From Pohlia nutans (lineage: Eukaryota > Streptophyta > Bryopsida > Bryales > Mniaceae), in assembly GCA_022496805.1 (NCBI GenBank), contig CM040097.1:19582072-19646071 (forward strand): a stretch of 64,000 nt of DNA, written 5' to 3'. Position 1 is the first letter of the stretch. Every line of letters starts with the position of its first letter. Of this stretch, positions 45,205 through 57,752 are shown piece by piece. The notes below the pieces were generated by a model. That model was not told the origin of the DNA. It was given only the letters and a program-made list of their open reading frames with translations, and searched no databases. A program made the translations under genes and the position numbers.

Positions 45205-45752
45205 ACATTCTTTGTGTAAGAGCTTGAATTTTCGCACACTAGTCATTAACATGTAGCTTATCTTGTGACAAAAATTTCATGGCAAATGGGCCATTTTTAG
45301 CCATTGGGAGGGTGTCAAAGTTGGTTGGAGTGGAGTTGATTTCTACAAGCATACCGCAAAATAACACATGTTAGTAGATTGGGAATATCTTTTTTTTCAC
45401 TAATATTTTGGACTTCAGATTTTTACCATATATGACTAACACAAATTTTGTTCTACCACAAAAAAATCAAAGCAAGGAAAAATAATCTCAATTCTCGGGA
45501 GGCTGTCAAAGTTGGCAAGAGTGAAAAAATATTTACAGCTACCTATCTTGGTAGATTTCGAATAACTTTTTTTTGGTGAATTGTTTGGCTTTGAAACTTG
45601 GTAGGCATACTAAAAACTTGATTTCAAGCCTATGGTAAAATTTTCAAGGTAAAATACCAATTTTTGAGCTCTCTAGAGGCTTCCAAAGTAGGCAGATTTG
45701 ATTTTTTTCCCACTGCAAAACCAAAAACGCCATTCCATGTTGGACCCTACTG
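45205..45752. repeat. Right terminal inverted repeat of the Tc1-like element
   Basis: Reverse complement of 42983-43535 with few differences. It begins 11 bases after the transposase stop codon, so the gene's 3' UTR and poly-A signal must lie within the repeat. Confidence 0.9.
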
Positions 45753-45797
45753 TACAAGGATAAATTGCACTATCAACATTGTAAGTGTGGAAAGGTT

Positions 45798-46060
45798 TTA
45801 ACCCCTAAAGAACCATAAAGTCCAAAGGGGGCATTTCTATTCATCATTTTTCTTTAACCTCTAAGTGCCCATTTTCATGTTTAAAGCACTTCGGATGGAT
45901 CATTTGACTGTAAGCATTTCAGAAGAAATATTTAGTATACCAATGAAAAGAAGACAATTTGTTACACAATATTAAATGGTGTATAGTGTAGATGTACTTA
46001 GAAAATTTGTATTCATAAACATTGAAGTTTTAAATGCACTTTTTATTTTTTAAGGTACTG
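45798..46060. repeat. Two TTAA-element left termini in tandem
   Basis: TTAACCCCTAAAGAACCATA at 45798 and TTAACCTCTAAGTGCCCATT at 45854. The second and its following ~180 bases match, in reverse, 59310-59479 (which ends in GGCACTTAGAGGTTAA). No right termini were found here, so these are partial or nested copies. Confidence 0.5.
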
Positions 46061-46754
46061 CAACTTGAAATTCATCCTATACCTTTTATTGGGCCCTGCC
46101 TTTTAGGCAAGTACTATCCATCATGTTCAAAAAACAACACTTCTATCAATATAACTCTTTCTACACTATTAGGTTCTAGTTTGGGATATTTAGACTTAGG
46201 GTTTTAGTATTCTACATGGTTCAATTATTTCATTTACAACTCTTAATTTTTTGGAATAGTTTTTTTTGAGTTTGGAGAAAAGAATATTGTGAGGAAAAAA
46301 TAAGAAAAATACTACTAGGGCCCTTTGTATCTACTGATACTTTGTTTTCATATACCACTTGTACAATACATGGTCTAAATTTGACAAGATGTGACATGTC
46401 CCAAGGCTAAATTCTTGTAAATGAAAGGTAAATTTTTGAAATTATTTTCTAGTGTAAAAAGAGAAAACAAGAGAATTTTTTCAATATGATTTTTTTTTTT
46501 TGCATCTTGTTTTGTCTGAGTTATGTCCAAATTCCAATGATATGTAATTAGGGATTCGTCAAAAGTCCTCAATCGAGACTCAAAGGCCCGAGGCCGTGGT
46601 TGCTTCTCGAAGTCTCGTGGTCTTGAACCTTAGTTTAGAGTTGTTTTGTTTTGCTAGGTATCATTGTTCAAAATTCATTAGATGTTTGAACTTAATAAGA
46701 TTTATGAAAAGATAAACGTCCCAGAGCTTGTCCCTATGAGTAGCAAAAGCTTAA

Positions 46755-47516
46755 GGGGTGATTGCAAGCTATGATCACCCAACTTTTTTGTTGCGGTGTA
46801 GGAATTGCTGCACTTTTTCAATCTTTGGAAAATCACCAATAGATATTGGGATGAAATTTTTGTGACGAAACAAATTGCATTGTTTCTAGAATTCCAAAGT
46901 TAAAATGTCTACCACAATAAAGTTTGAGAAATTTCAATCTTTCTATCCAAATTAATCATTCTTGCTTGGATTTGGTAGCGTTTTGCTTGTCAAAAGTGCA
47001 CCTTTATGCACCTATAATATGGAAAATGCTAGAAGGGGGTCAAATTTGAACTTCACAAATTTATAGCAACATACCACAAGTGGGTACAAAGCTACTATAT
47101 TTTATTTTTTTAATATTACACTTACTTATTTTTTAATTAATTGCTTCATGATGTTTTTTGTGCAGTTAAAACTTTTTTTTGGAATTTTTTTGGAAATGAA
47201 ATAATGGTTCAATTTCAAAGGTGGGATATGGAATACATTTTTTATAAAACCTAGCTATGGAGGTTATGCAAAAAAGGCTCTAATTACCATTGGTGGTTAA
47301 AATACAAAAAAAGTTGTTGAGTAAAGCCCAGAGTCTCAAAATAAACTTAACAATCGCTAAAGAGGAAGTATTAGTATAAACCCTATTTAGATGGTGGAAT
47401 TTTTTATCTAATTGAAAGCTGAGAGGTGCACACTACATCACTAGTGCATGAGTTGCATGGATTTTAGCCGCACTAGCTGCACCACCCACTTGGTAGATCG
47501 TAACTTGCAATCGCCC
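46755..47516. mobile_element. Harbinger-like MITE, ~760 bp, TAA duplication
   Basis: Inverted ends GGGGTGATTGCAAGCTATGA and (reversed) GGGCGATTGCAAGTTACGAT, each flanked by TAA (46752-46754 and 47517-47519). Ends differ at several positions, so it is older than the element at 33745-34159. No coding frame inside. Confidence 0.55.
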
Positions 47517-47519
47517 TAA

Positions 47520-50500
47520 GAATCTTGTCCTTGAATCTTCTTGTAAAAAGGAATATTACTAGTCAAATTTATGTTGTGTCTCTTACAAAAGTTTGGTGAA
47601 GTAAGATTCTAATACCATAGAAATTATGTTAAATAAGTTTTATGAATTTTTTTTTGCTCAATTAATATTTTGAACAGTGATAATTCAACACATTAACACA
47701 AAATGGACATAGCATCAGTCAGTCTATCAATACCCTTTTTTTGTCAAATTTTTAGTATCAATTCAATGCCTTAGTGATATGTGAAAAATAATTATCAATA
47801 TTTATATAATTCACAGTCTTTTTGCATGGATTATTAAAGACAATATTTGAGCTCTTCGAAACAAAATATGCAAATTTGTAAAAAAAATGCATATTAATGT
47901 CAAATGTTGTTGAGATGTCAATCTCGAATTAATCATTGTGAATCTCACAATGTGATCAATGTGTTATGTCAAATGCACTATTTCACCAAATCACCAATTC
48001 TGGCTCATAATTAAAAGTCTCATGTAAAAATTCAATCAGTTGGAGTCCCATGGAATGTTGTGTATATTCTCTAAGTCTATGATTACCATTATTGCTACAA
48101 TTTGGATGTGAATTGCTCATGCGTCCTTTTCAACAATTTGAATGCGTTGTATGAAAATAATATCATTTACCACATACTCTTCAATCTTCTTTATCGATCG
48201 GTAATGCATCAAACGATGTCCACTGAACATGTCATTCCTAAAGATAGCAAGATTCTATATGTGGATTAAAAAAACCCAAATTGGTCAAGGGTCATACATA
48301 TAGGATTCAACCAATCATATTGTGGCCCCTCAAATACTCTTTCGAAAGCGCCATGAATAGCTTTGGAACCATATGGATCTATAGATCCATCATATATGAT
48401 GTACGAAAATTTTCCACTACTTACCTTCACTAGCAGTTGTAAGTCGTTGTTCCAATGCTACTTCATCTAAATCGTCACTTGGTTTTGGAAGCCTTAACAA
48501 CCGGTAGGACTCACCCTTTAGCTCATGAGACATGAAACCACACCTATCTATGATATTCATCATACAAAAGTGTTGTAGGCTTCCTTGTCTTCTTCCCTTA
48601 AAAGACTCCACTCTTTTTCAAACTTTGAGCCGATGGGATCATATCTTCAATTCCAAAAGACACAAGGACAAATGCTTTTATGACCTCCTAAATAATAGAG
48701 AATAATGCTTTTAGGATACATCGTAGAGAACTGACACGAGAACTAATGAGTCCCAAATAATTTTTTTGTTGTCACATCCATTATGATATTTTGTCAAATT
48801 GAAACATATAAGTCCCATCAATCACAAAGTTTCAACAAATTAAGGACCACTAGTCAATATGCTAGAATTTGATACGCAACATTTCATTGAAGCCTACTTT
48901 GACAAAGATTACTTGGCAACACTTGGAGAGTTCTTCCTTCTTTTGGTAAATCTTGAACGCCTTAGTTAGGACAACAATATGTTTGGCTTACAAAATGCTT
49001 AATTTTTGCAAGTACTCACCACCCAACTTCTGAAAAGCTCTAATATTGACAGTCATTTGATCACCATTTGAACTACACTTGCAATGTTTTTCGCAGCAGA
49101 CGGTTTGCATTTGGATGAGTTGATGTTGTCTAATTAGCATGTACTTCCTTCAAAATCTGCAAATAGAACAAATTCATTTGTATTAATTTACAAAAGCACT
49201 CTCATCAAATGACAAGCACTTGAACCGACACTTAAAGAGTAATTGTTATCAATGAATCAACGTCAAAAGACATTGAGAAGTTCACATGAAACACACAATG
49301 TTGAGGCTACGAGTTCTCTCACTTCGTGATAAAAACGGTGATTTAGCTACAACACATATCCTTGCACCAACATGCATTCGGCTTCCACCAACATTAAGAT
49401 ATGAATGTAGTGCTACAAGATGCACAAGATTAGCTTCACAAGATGCACCTCAATGCAATCGACGTCGAAGCTTCACATATAGTGCACAAAAGTAAAAAAT
49501 GAAATAGGTGTACATAAATCTAGTCTCTGCAATGTGTACAAATTCAAAATAAGATAGCCTTAATTGGTTACTCATAATTGTGCTCACTTCGCTTCTTTGG
49601 CTATTTTGTCAATCTTGAATTGTTTTGAATGTCGATCGGAAAATAGTTGTTTACCGCTTGCTACTTGGAATTGTCATCGTAAAAGTGCATTAATCAAATC
49701 TTCTACAATCCACCAATCCAAATTCCTGATAATTCCTTTGGCGTCACTTTTCAGTATGTACCATTTGCGATTAGCCGCAGACACTAAATTGAGAACTGTC
49801 GAAGGGCACATAAGACGAATACATTTTTGGATGAGGCTAAAAACCAATAGTCCTCGAATTTCAATGTCTATAAGAGATGCAGAAAACTAGATTTCAATAT
49901 TGAGAGACAATGGATTCACTACTAACATCTATTCATGTTGTACAACACCAACGGCTAAAATTTGCAACACTTTAAAGACAGAGACGAAGCCAGTCACAAA
50001 AAAAAAGAGTTTAGGAGAACGAGTCGTGCAAAATAGCTAAATTAGGCAAATACGAGACTAATGAGCACGAGAGTTGAGACTAATGAGCATGAGAGTTGCG
50101 ACAAAAACCTTCAACAGAAACTAAATGAGCCATGAAGCCAACACGTTTAAGAATCCAATTTTTCTACCTTAGGATCAATTTCTTCAGTATCCTTCTCTAA
50201 TTTGTCTTTCTACATCACGGAAGCAAAACAATAAAATAAAAATTTATCTTTGATTTTTAGTGCTCAGAAAACAATCACGCTCAAACATTCAAGAAATACT
50301 CTTTGTTTATGATTAATTCACTTCTTCAGCACATAAGATATTTTCTGCGATTGAAATGATCTGTGAAATGATCCGCGAAATGATCCACTAGACGTTTCCT
50401 AACAATAAATCAAGCAATAAGGTCAATTACAACATATTCAAGCAACAAAGTCCGAGTCGCTCACATTACATTATACACTCCTAAAGAACCTTCCTCCTTC

Positions 50501-50700
50501 ACCACACACCTCGCGTTCTCCAAAATTCATGAGTAGGAGCGTTGCAAATCGTACAAACAGGAGCAAGAGTCACAAAGAGTAAAAACAGGAGTACCTAGGA
50601 GAGTCACAAATTGGTAAAATTCAAAATCATTTTAGTCTTCGGAAGCAAACCCGCCAATCGTTCATGTCAAGAAGTTCCCGTCATCATGGATGGATTTTGT
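47520..50700. other. Gene-poor stretch, possible decayed transposase remnants
   Basis: No intact gene. On the minus strand between about 49100 and 48400 there are broken frames (for example GTYMFQFDKIS, and a 64-codon frame reading CGFMSHELKGESYRLLRLPK) that could be remnants of a transposase, but stops and frame changes prevent a family call. Other short frames (49286-49495, 49564-49890) are not supported. Confidence 0.3.
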
Positions 50701-50702
50701 TC

Positions 50703-51489
50703 TTAACCCCTAACCGTCCCGACGTCCATATTTTGGACGTTTCTGGGGTACATTCACCTTCGAAGAGATGTGACTTTTGCCAAAAGTGTTCGATTTTGAT
50801 GAAATTTTGAAAAAAACCCCCTCACGATGTATGGAATGAGTGGTAAATTTTTTCGGATCAATCCAAGATGTATTGAATTTTTGGTGATCATTTGAAAGTA
50901 GGGGTCTTTTGTTTGGACAGTTTTTGTGCATTTTGATGGCTGCAACTTCAGGGGCTTGTATCTCCTTCATCCCATGTCCGTTTTCAATAAAAATGATTGG
51001 GTTGAATTCTCCTTGAAGTCTAGTTATCATGGTAAAATGTTCATGTCAATCCATGTTGTTCTAAATGTTTGGAAGTCGTTTTAGTGCACGGGTCAAATTG
51101 GTCACTTTTTGGGCTACTTTTTGACATTGCAAGGCCATTTTAGGGCACATTAAATTTTTTCATGAGTTTTTTTGGTACCAATGTGTTTATATGATGATTT
51201 TGAACTACTTTATAGTTGAAAGTTTTTTCATTTGAGTAATGTTGAAAGTGAATTTCACCTCTAACTGTGTTGCTAGGAAAATTTCAGCATCCTTTCTTTA
51301 CACTAAAACACTATGATCTTCCAATCTATATGACCAAATAACTCCAAATTTGATCCACATGATCTACAACATGTATATTACAAGATTGTATGGTTGAGAT
51401 TCCTATACCTCACTTACATTTAGACCTATAACACAGCAAAAGCAACGATGATTTTAAGCCCGAAAAAGCTAGAGACGCTTAGGAGTTAA
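50703..51489. mobile_element. TTAA-flanked element, 787 bp
   Basis: Left end TTAACCCCTAACCGTCCCGA, right end reversed TTAACTCCTAAGCGTCTCTA, with TTAA on both sides. A 106-codon minus-strand frame (50710-51030) starts inside the left end and has no recognisable domain. The flanks read GTTC before the left TTAA and GAAC after the right. Confidence 0.6.
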
Positions 51490-53209
51490 GAACCTACGTT
51501 TTGCAATTTATGGAATGAAAAATTAAAAAGTCAAAATTTTGAGGTCAAATTTCATTTAGTAAGATTTTAATTAATAAAAATCCAAAATTCATGAAACTTG
51601 TGACATATGATTATTGTCAAAATGTACATTCTTCCTATCCAAAAACTGAGACATTTTGACGTTTCACAAAAAGTTTATTTTTACATAAAAATTTCATTTT
51701 GATGATAATAATATTTTCATATTTTCATTTTCTTTTATATAAATATAATTGATATAATATCCACTTTGACCAGTAAAATGCCAAATATATTAAACCTTAG
51801 CTCTTAAAATGTGTTTTTTTAATATATATTTTTATAATTGCAACTAGTGACATGGACACAATTCCAATTACATTTCATATTTGAATTTTAGCACATATTG
51901 GATTCTTATGATGCGGTACCAAATATCCTACCTTAGGCTTATTCAAATCAATTGTAAAAAATGAACCCCTTTTACATCAAACGCATGGCAAAGATGCATC
52001 AAATAAACAACATCACATATTAGTACTCCTCAACACAATTTCAAATTAAACTTGCTAATATGATAAAGCATTCCACCTCTTGGTTTTAGATGACATTTAT
52101 TATTTGTCTAAAAATGACATTTACGATCTTCAACTTCTTCGAGTGAAAACAACATAGTACAATTGTTTGCAATTGTGAAAGCAAACCCAATCATGAGCAA
52201 CCATTACCAAGAGGAACAATTGTAAGCACAAATCCAAGAGCCAATAGAATTATCTGTAAAGTAGACCTAGCAAAACATTACTAGAAGAGGAAAAACGAAG
52301 CAAAATTGCTTTTTTAGCTTCAAAAGCGACCAAACAAGTTTTGCCTCCGTTTTTTCTAACCAATCATCGCGCTTTGAGTTGTCAAAGATATTCAAACCCT
52401 TTACTTCCCCAATGCTAAATAAACTTTCCAAAACCACACTCAAGTTCTGATGGGAGAATCTAATTGTGCCTCGACATTAACCTCATGCTCACCTATGGCT
52501 CGTTGTCAAGCTGTTCGTGTCAATTCGTGCGCGTGACAGTGACAATAATGTATATTTCAAGCATCAAAACAAAGGGCAAAAGATATTGTACTATGCATTG
52601 ACTTTACGGATAACTGTAATCGACCGTGAGATAAGAAAAATGTGGTATAAAGAGATGATCGAGGAGAGCAAAAACAAACATCAAAAGACGTTAACTGAAG
52701 GCTCTACCTTACATACGGGGATTTGGGGGTTTAAATGTAACTCTATTATTGTAAATGCAATTTTAAAACATTTACCCACAATAAAATTTTAACCTTACAT
52801 AACTTTTGCATACAATATTCAAATGACACATACAATAGTGCACTAGAATCCTCTTTCATTTTCCAATAAAAACATATAAATTTTTCACCATTCTAATAAC
52901 AATGATACCCATATGTTCAGTAGCAAAAAGTGATGAATGCAAGAGGCACCCCGGATTCCACTTGGCACGACTTGACTACCCTATCCATCCATCCAACCGT
53001 GCACAGAAGCCACATCCATCCAAGGCCCGCCGCGTTCATCCACGAGGTCGTCGTTTTCATCCACATCGAGGAGCCCTATCCTGGAGCCTGCCTTGCATTG
53101 CCGAATTGCATCTCACTCCATTCTGGTGTCCGCCATAGCCACAAAACCCAAACCCCTTATAGACAGATTTAGTATCTTCTGTGGCTCGGCAGCGTCCGTT
53201 TTTGCAGCC
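51490..53209. other. Intergenic and TOC75 upstream region
   Basis: AT-rich with no supported gene up to about 52.9 kb. From about 52930 the sequence becomes GC-richer (CATCCATCCATCC, CGCCGCGTTCATCCACG), which should be the promoter and 5' UTR of TOC75. A CTTATAGACAG segment near 53157 is the closest thing to a TATA element. Confidence 0.4.
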
Positions 53210-56200
53210 ATGGACGCCGTGCTGCATTTGGCCGTGCCGGTGCCTCATTCCACCGTCGCTGCGCATCGTCAGGGCTCCGCAAAGAGGTACAGAGTGCCCG
53301 CATTCTTTACTTGCTTGGTGTATTTTCTCTTGCTCTTTGTTTTCGGAAAATTTCACCTCTTACCCGGTCTTATGTCGCATGAATATGGATGTTTTATGAG
53401 ATATTTGGAAATGATTGATTCGACGACTGGTTCTTGATTCAATCTCGTAGGTTGCAACTCTCTTTTTCTTCTTTCGGTGATTCTCGTCATCAACCTTGCG
53501 AATGTTTTTGATTGACGCTATCTTAGTATTGAAGCTTGGACTTTCCGACTTGGTTTGGTCAAAACTCTAATTAGGGGTTTTGATTTGCGAGCAAGGGTTT
53601 ACGGAGCTTTCAATACATTACTTAGTTTTGAATTGGTCAAGGGCAAGTGTACATTGTCTTCGGGAGGTCAGGTTTCTATAATCGATTAATGTCGGATGCT
53701 TTTGACTTGGAGATGAGATGTATGTGATTCAATGTCGATTCAGGATTTTGTATTTTCGAATGATTTTAGTAGCAGTTTGTAAACGTAAATTTTCGTTGAG
53801 TTTGGCAATTAGCGCTTTTTATGTGTTATTTTTCTTTGAGCTTGGGACTTTTGTATGAGATTATATTGATAATCATATTTTGCCTTTTACAGGTCAGTGG
53901 CATCAACGTCGACAGCTTGCTTGACAAGCAGGAGGAGTTCAATAGGAGGTTCCCTACAATCCCAGAATGACCTCTTTTCGTCGTTTGCTCCTCAGCAAGC
54001 TGGAAGGGTCCCTCGCAGTCGTCAAACTCCAGTGTCTGCTGTAGCAGGTTCTGGTTCTGATTCATGTAAGTGGTTACACGAGAAGGCTAGGTTAGGGTTG
54101 ACACACCTAGTTTTCTTTCGTCAATTGTTGGTGTTTCTGTGGTATTTGGTCTTTTAATTGCTTCCTGTCTTGGTAATTCCCCTCACATGAATTGGTAATT
54201 GTATTCTGAAACCGTTCATGCGAGTACTGAGGGTTTGAAGCTGTCTACAGCTGAAGATTCTGAAGCAACCGCTGGAGAAGAAGGACATTCGTTAGATTGG
54301 AGGCAAGCTGCCTTGGTTGCAGCTGGCGCAGTAGCTGGTCTTGGTTCTGGGGCTATCTTAGCACTCTGTGGTGGGGATGGAGGGGGGTTTGGTGGTTTTA
54401 TTTCGGGCGGAGGTGGTGGAGGCGGCAGTGGTGGAGGGGGCTGGAGATTCTGGCTGGACAACTTTGCTTGGGCAGATTCAAAGAATGAGGAAGAAGGCGG
54501 TGATGCCTTTGATCCTCACGGGTTGCAGGTTGGTCGTACTGTGCCACTCAGTAAGCTCAACCCAGCCAAGCGGTACAAGGTTTCAGAAGTGGAGCTTGTT
54601 GATAAGCGCACAAAGCAACCTGTGAATGCTAAAGATGCATTTTACGAGCTTGTTACCTTGCGATCTGGTGGAGTAGCAACAAAAGCGCAGTTGGAGGCAG
54701 AGGTGGAGAATCTGATGAACTGTGGGATGTTCCAAAGTGTAGAGATGGAAGGGGTGACTCAACTTGATGGAAGTTTGAAAATGGAAATCTCATTTATTGA
54801 GAGCCAATGGCAACCTGCGGACTCGTTCCGGTGCGTAAACGTCGGGTTGTTGGCCCAAAGCAGGGTTCCTGAGGGTGAGGAGAAAATGTCAGATCAACAG
54901 CGAGAAGAACTTGCGAAATCACAGGAAGAAGAGTACAAGAACAGGCTTAGGAAAGCACGCCCTTGCATGCTTCCCAAGAGCGTGGAGGTAAGACGTTAAA
55001 TATGAAGATGCTCATGCTTTCCACTCGTTGTATGTTAGTGCACTGCTGCGTTTGCTTGAACCTCACCTCTTTACTTGTATCTTCTAACAGAAGGTAATGA
55101 AGCGTTTTCTACCCTGTTCTAACCCCTCTTGTGCTTTCAGCGCGAGATTTCTGGTTGGCTACGTGGAGAAACACGCGTCACTGCTCGCATGCTCCAGCGC
55201 ATTCGAGACCGGGTACAGAAGTGGTACCATGATGAAGGGTATGCATGTGCCCAGGTGGTTAACTTTGGAAACTTGAATACAAATGAGGTCGTATGTGAAG
55301 TAGTGGAAGGGGACATCACTAAAGTGCAAATACAGTTCCAAGACAAAATGGGCTTCCCATCTGTAGGTCACACTCAAGAAGTGATCATTCAACGGGAGCT
55401 GCCTGATCAAGTAAGTACTCAATTATATGCTGCTTATATGCAAGGGTAACAACCTCTATTAGTGAGTCATGTGTACTTCGAATCCAAATATCCTGGTCAC
55501 TTGCTTTTGGGTAGTCAATTCGATTTTTTCACCATGAAGCTATTGTCTATCCATAACCTTTGCTAAGTCATCTATGACTGTTCTATGCTATGCAGCTGAG
55601 ATCAGGTCAAATTTTCAATATTGAAGCCGGCAAGAAGGCACTGAGGAATGTCAACGCCCTAGCTTTGTTTTCAAACATAGAAGTCAACCCCCGTCCAGAT
55701 GAAGAAAACGATGGCGGTATTGTGGTTGAAGTTAAGTTGAAGGAGTTGGAGCAGAAGACAGCGGAAGTTAGCACTGAATGGAGTATTGTGCCTGGCAACG
55801 GTGGACGACCTACCTTGGTATCGAGTTTTACCTGCATTCGCGAAAGTTTAAGTCTACTGTTTCTCTTTGATTGAGATTTTGGTATATGTTGACGTCATTC
55901 ATAAACTATTGAGGGTGTGAAGTTTCCTCTGCTCTTGTGACAATCACTCTCTGGGTTTGAAATGTTGCAGTTGATGGTCTCAAACTCATGCTGAATTTGT
56001 CCGTGTTCATTTTCACGACAACTTAAATAGTGTCTTGCTAAATATTTTTCGCAGTCCACTATTCAACCTGCTGGCAGTGTCACATTTGAGCATCGAAATC
56101 TACAAGGGTTAAATCGCTCTATTCTTGGTGTTGTAACCTCCAACAACCTCTTCAACCCTCAGGTACTCAACACCCCATGGCTTCATTAAACCAATTATAT

Positions 56201-57752
56201 CCCTTTCAGTCACATGGCAAACTAGTGTGATTTTGGATAGTCGGGATTACTGTCTGTCGCTACATGTTCACAGTAGAGGATATTGACTTATAATTTCTGG
56301 ATGTCCAAAATACAGGATGATCTTGGATTTAAGGCGGAATATGTTCATCCGTATGTGGATGGAGTTGATGATCCTCGAAACCGCACATTCCGTGCTAGCT
56401 GCTTTAACAGCCGGAAACTAAGCGCCGTTTTCACAGGAGGTCCTGGGGTGGAGGAGGTACCATCTGTATGGGTGGATCGTGCAGGATTCAAAGCAAATTT
56501 GACCGAGGTTTGCTTCCATTTTTTGTCCCAAAAATCTTTTCAGTTTAGGATGTTTTAGGCTAATTCAATATATCCTCGGTCTCAGAGAAAATCTGTTTGT
56601 ACGCTCGACCAGCTTTATGCTTAGATTCCAAAAATTCAGACTGAGCAATTCAGGAAAGAACTTCGAAGATGAACACTTTTGATATTACCAGGTCTGACTG
56701 TTTTTCTTTTGCTTGCAGTGCTTTACCCGGCAGAGTAAGTTCACCTATGGTCTGGTATTAGAAGAAGTAACAACAAGGGACGAGACTAGTGCTATTTGTG
56801 TTCATGGCGCACGTACTCTACCAAGCGGGGCTCTTACTAGTGACGGTCCTCCAACTACCCATAGTGACACAGGCATTGACAGAGTGGCGTTTGTGCAAGC
56901 GAATCTAACTCATGACAATACTCAATTTGTCAATGGTACACCTATTGGTGATCGTCATATTTTTCAGGTCCGTTATCCTTTCTCCATTTTGGCTTATTTG
57001 GTTGTGAAAATTAAGCTCTCATGTGCAAAAAACATTTTGCTCTCAGGGTATTACAGCATTCATCCTCTGTAAAATTTGTCCTCATCCATCCGCCTCCAAT
57101 TTCAGGTAGATCAAGGTCTTGGCATCGGGAGCAAGTTTCCCTTCTTTAACCGACATCAACTGACAGTAACTAAGTTCATTCAACTGCAACCGGAAGATAA
57201 GCTAGATCCTGAGAAGCCCCCTCTAGTTGGAGTCGTTCATGGCAGATACGGAGGCTGTGTAGGAGACCTGGCAAGTTACGATGCTTTTACTCTGGGTGGC
57301 CCTTACTCTGTCCGTGGGTACAATATGGGTGAACTCGGTGCCGCCCGAAACTTCCTTGAGGTAAGGTTTTTACTTTACATTCCCCAATGGAAAGTAGTCT
57401 GTATTGTGGACTGTGGTGCATGCTTGTTCTATTTAATAGTGTATACAATTTTACTTCCACTATTGTAGCTGAGGGAACAGAACTAATCGACGTTCTCTGT
57501 ACATTCCTGCAGATGGCCCTTGAATTGCGAGTCCCTGTGAGGAAAACTCATACTTATGGCTTTCTTGAGTACGGAACCGATCTCGGAAGCTCCAAGGATG
57601 TGCGAGGCAACCCAACGGAGTTTTTCAGACGTGCAGGAAAGGGAGCTTCATATGGTGTGGGTGTGAAGCTGGGGTCAATCAGGGCTGAATACGCCAGAGA
57701 TTGTAATGCTGGGTCAGGTGCGCTTTTTGTTCGATTTGGAGAGCGATTCTAA
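53210..57752 (+). CDS. TOC75: TOC75, chloroplast outer-envelope import channel
   Basis: Ten exons: 53210-53286, 53893-54065, 54251-54987, 55141-55410, 55596-55817, 56055-56162, 56316-56507, 56719-56967, 57106-57360, 57513-57752. All join in frame, giving 840 residues, close to the ~810-820 usual for TOC75-III. Residues 1-~85 are a Ser/Ala-rich transit peptide. Residues ~120-150 are a glycine-rich run (GGFGGFISGGGGGGGSGGGG), the hallmark that stops TOC75 at the envelope before its second cleavage. Residues ~170-490 carry POTRA domains. The remainder is an Omp85 beta-barrel with the loop-6 motif SVRGYNMGELGAARN, ending FVRFGERF. It forms the protein-conducting pore of the TOC complex with the TOC159 and TOC34 receptors. 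The third exon's acceptor (TGTCTACAG at 54250) has a weak pyrimidine tract but is the only phase-compatible choice seen. Confidence 0.93.

Larger units (their letters stand above)
42983..45752 (+). mobile_element. Complete Tc1-like DNA transposon, 2,770 bp
   Basis: The outer ends are CAGTAGGGTCCAACATGGAA on the left and its exact reverse on the right. They sit between TA dinucleotides at 42981-42982 and 45753-45754, the Tc1/mariner target duplication. The inverted repeats are unusually long, about 550 bp each (to about 43535 and from about 45205), and nearly identical. Between them lies a single uninterrupted transposase gene. Intact gene, near-identical arms and a clean TA duplication make this a candidate for a recently or currently mobile element. 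Confidence 0.92.

Noticed and set aside
42983..45752. CRISPR-like or phage structure
   Set aside because: The repeats are two long inverted arms around a transposase gene, in a eukaryotic setting with spliced genes.
48400..49100. Intact MULE or FAR1-type transposase on the minus strand
   Set aside because: Frames are broken by many stops and I could not place any catalytic motif; left as an undefined remnant.
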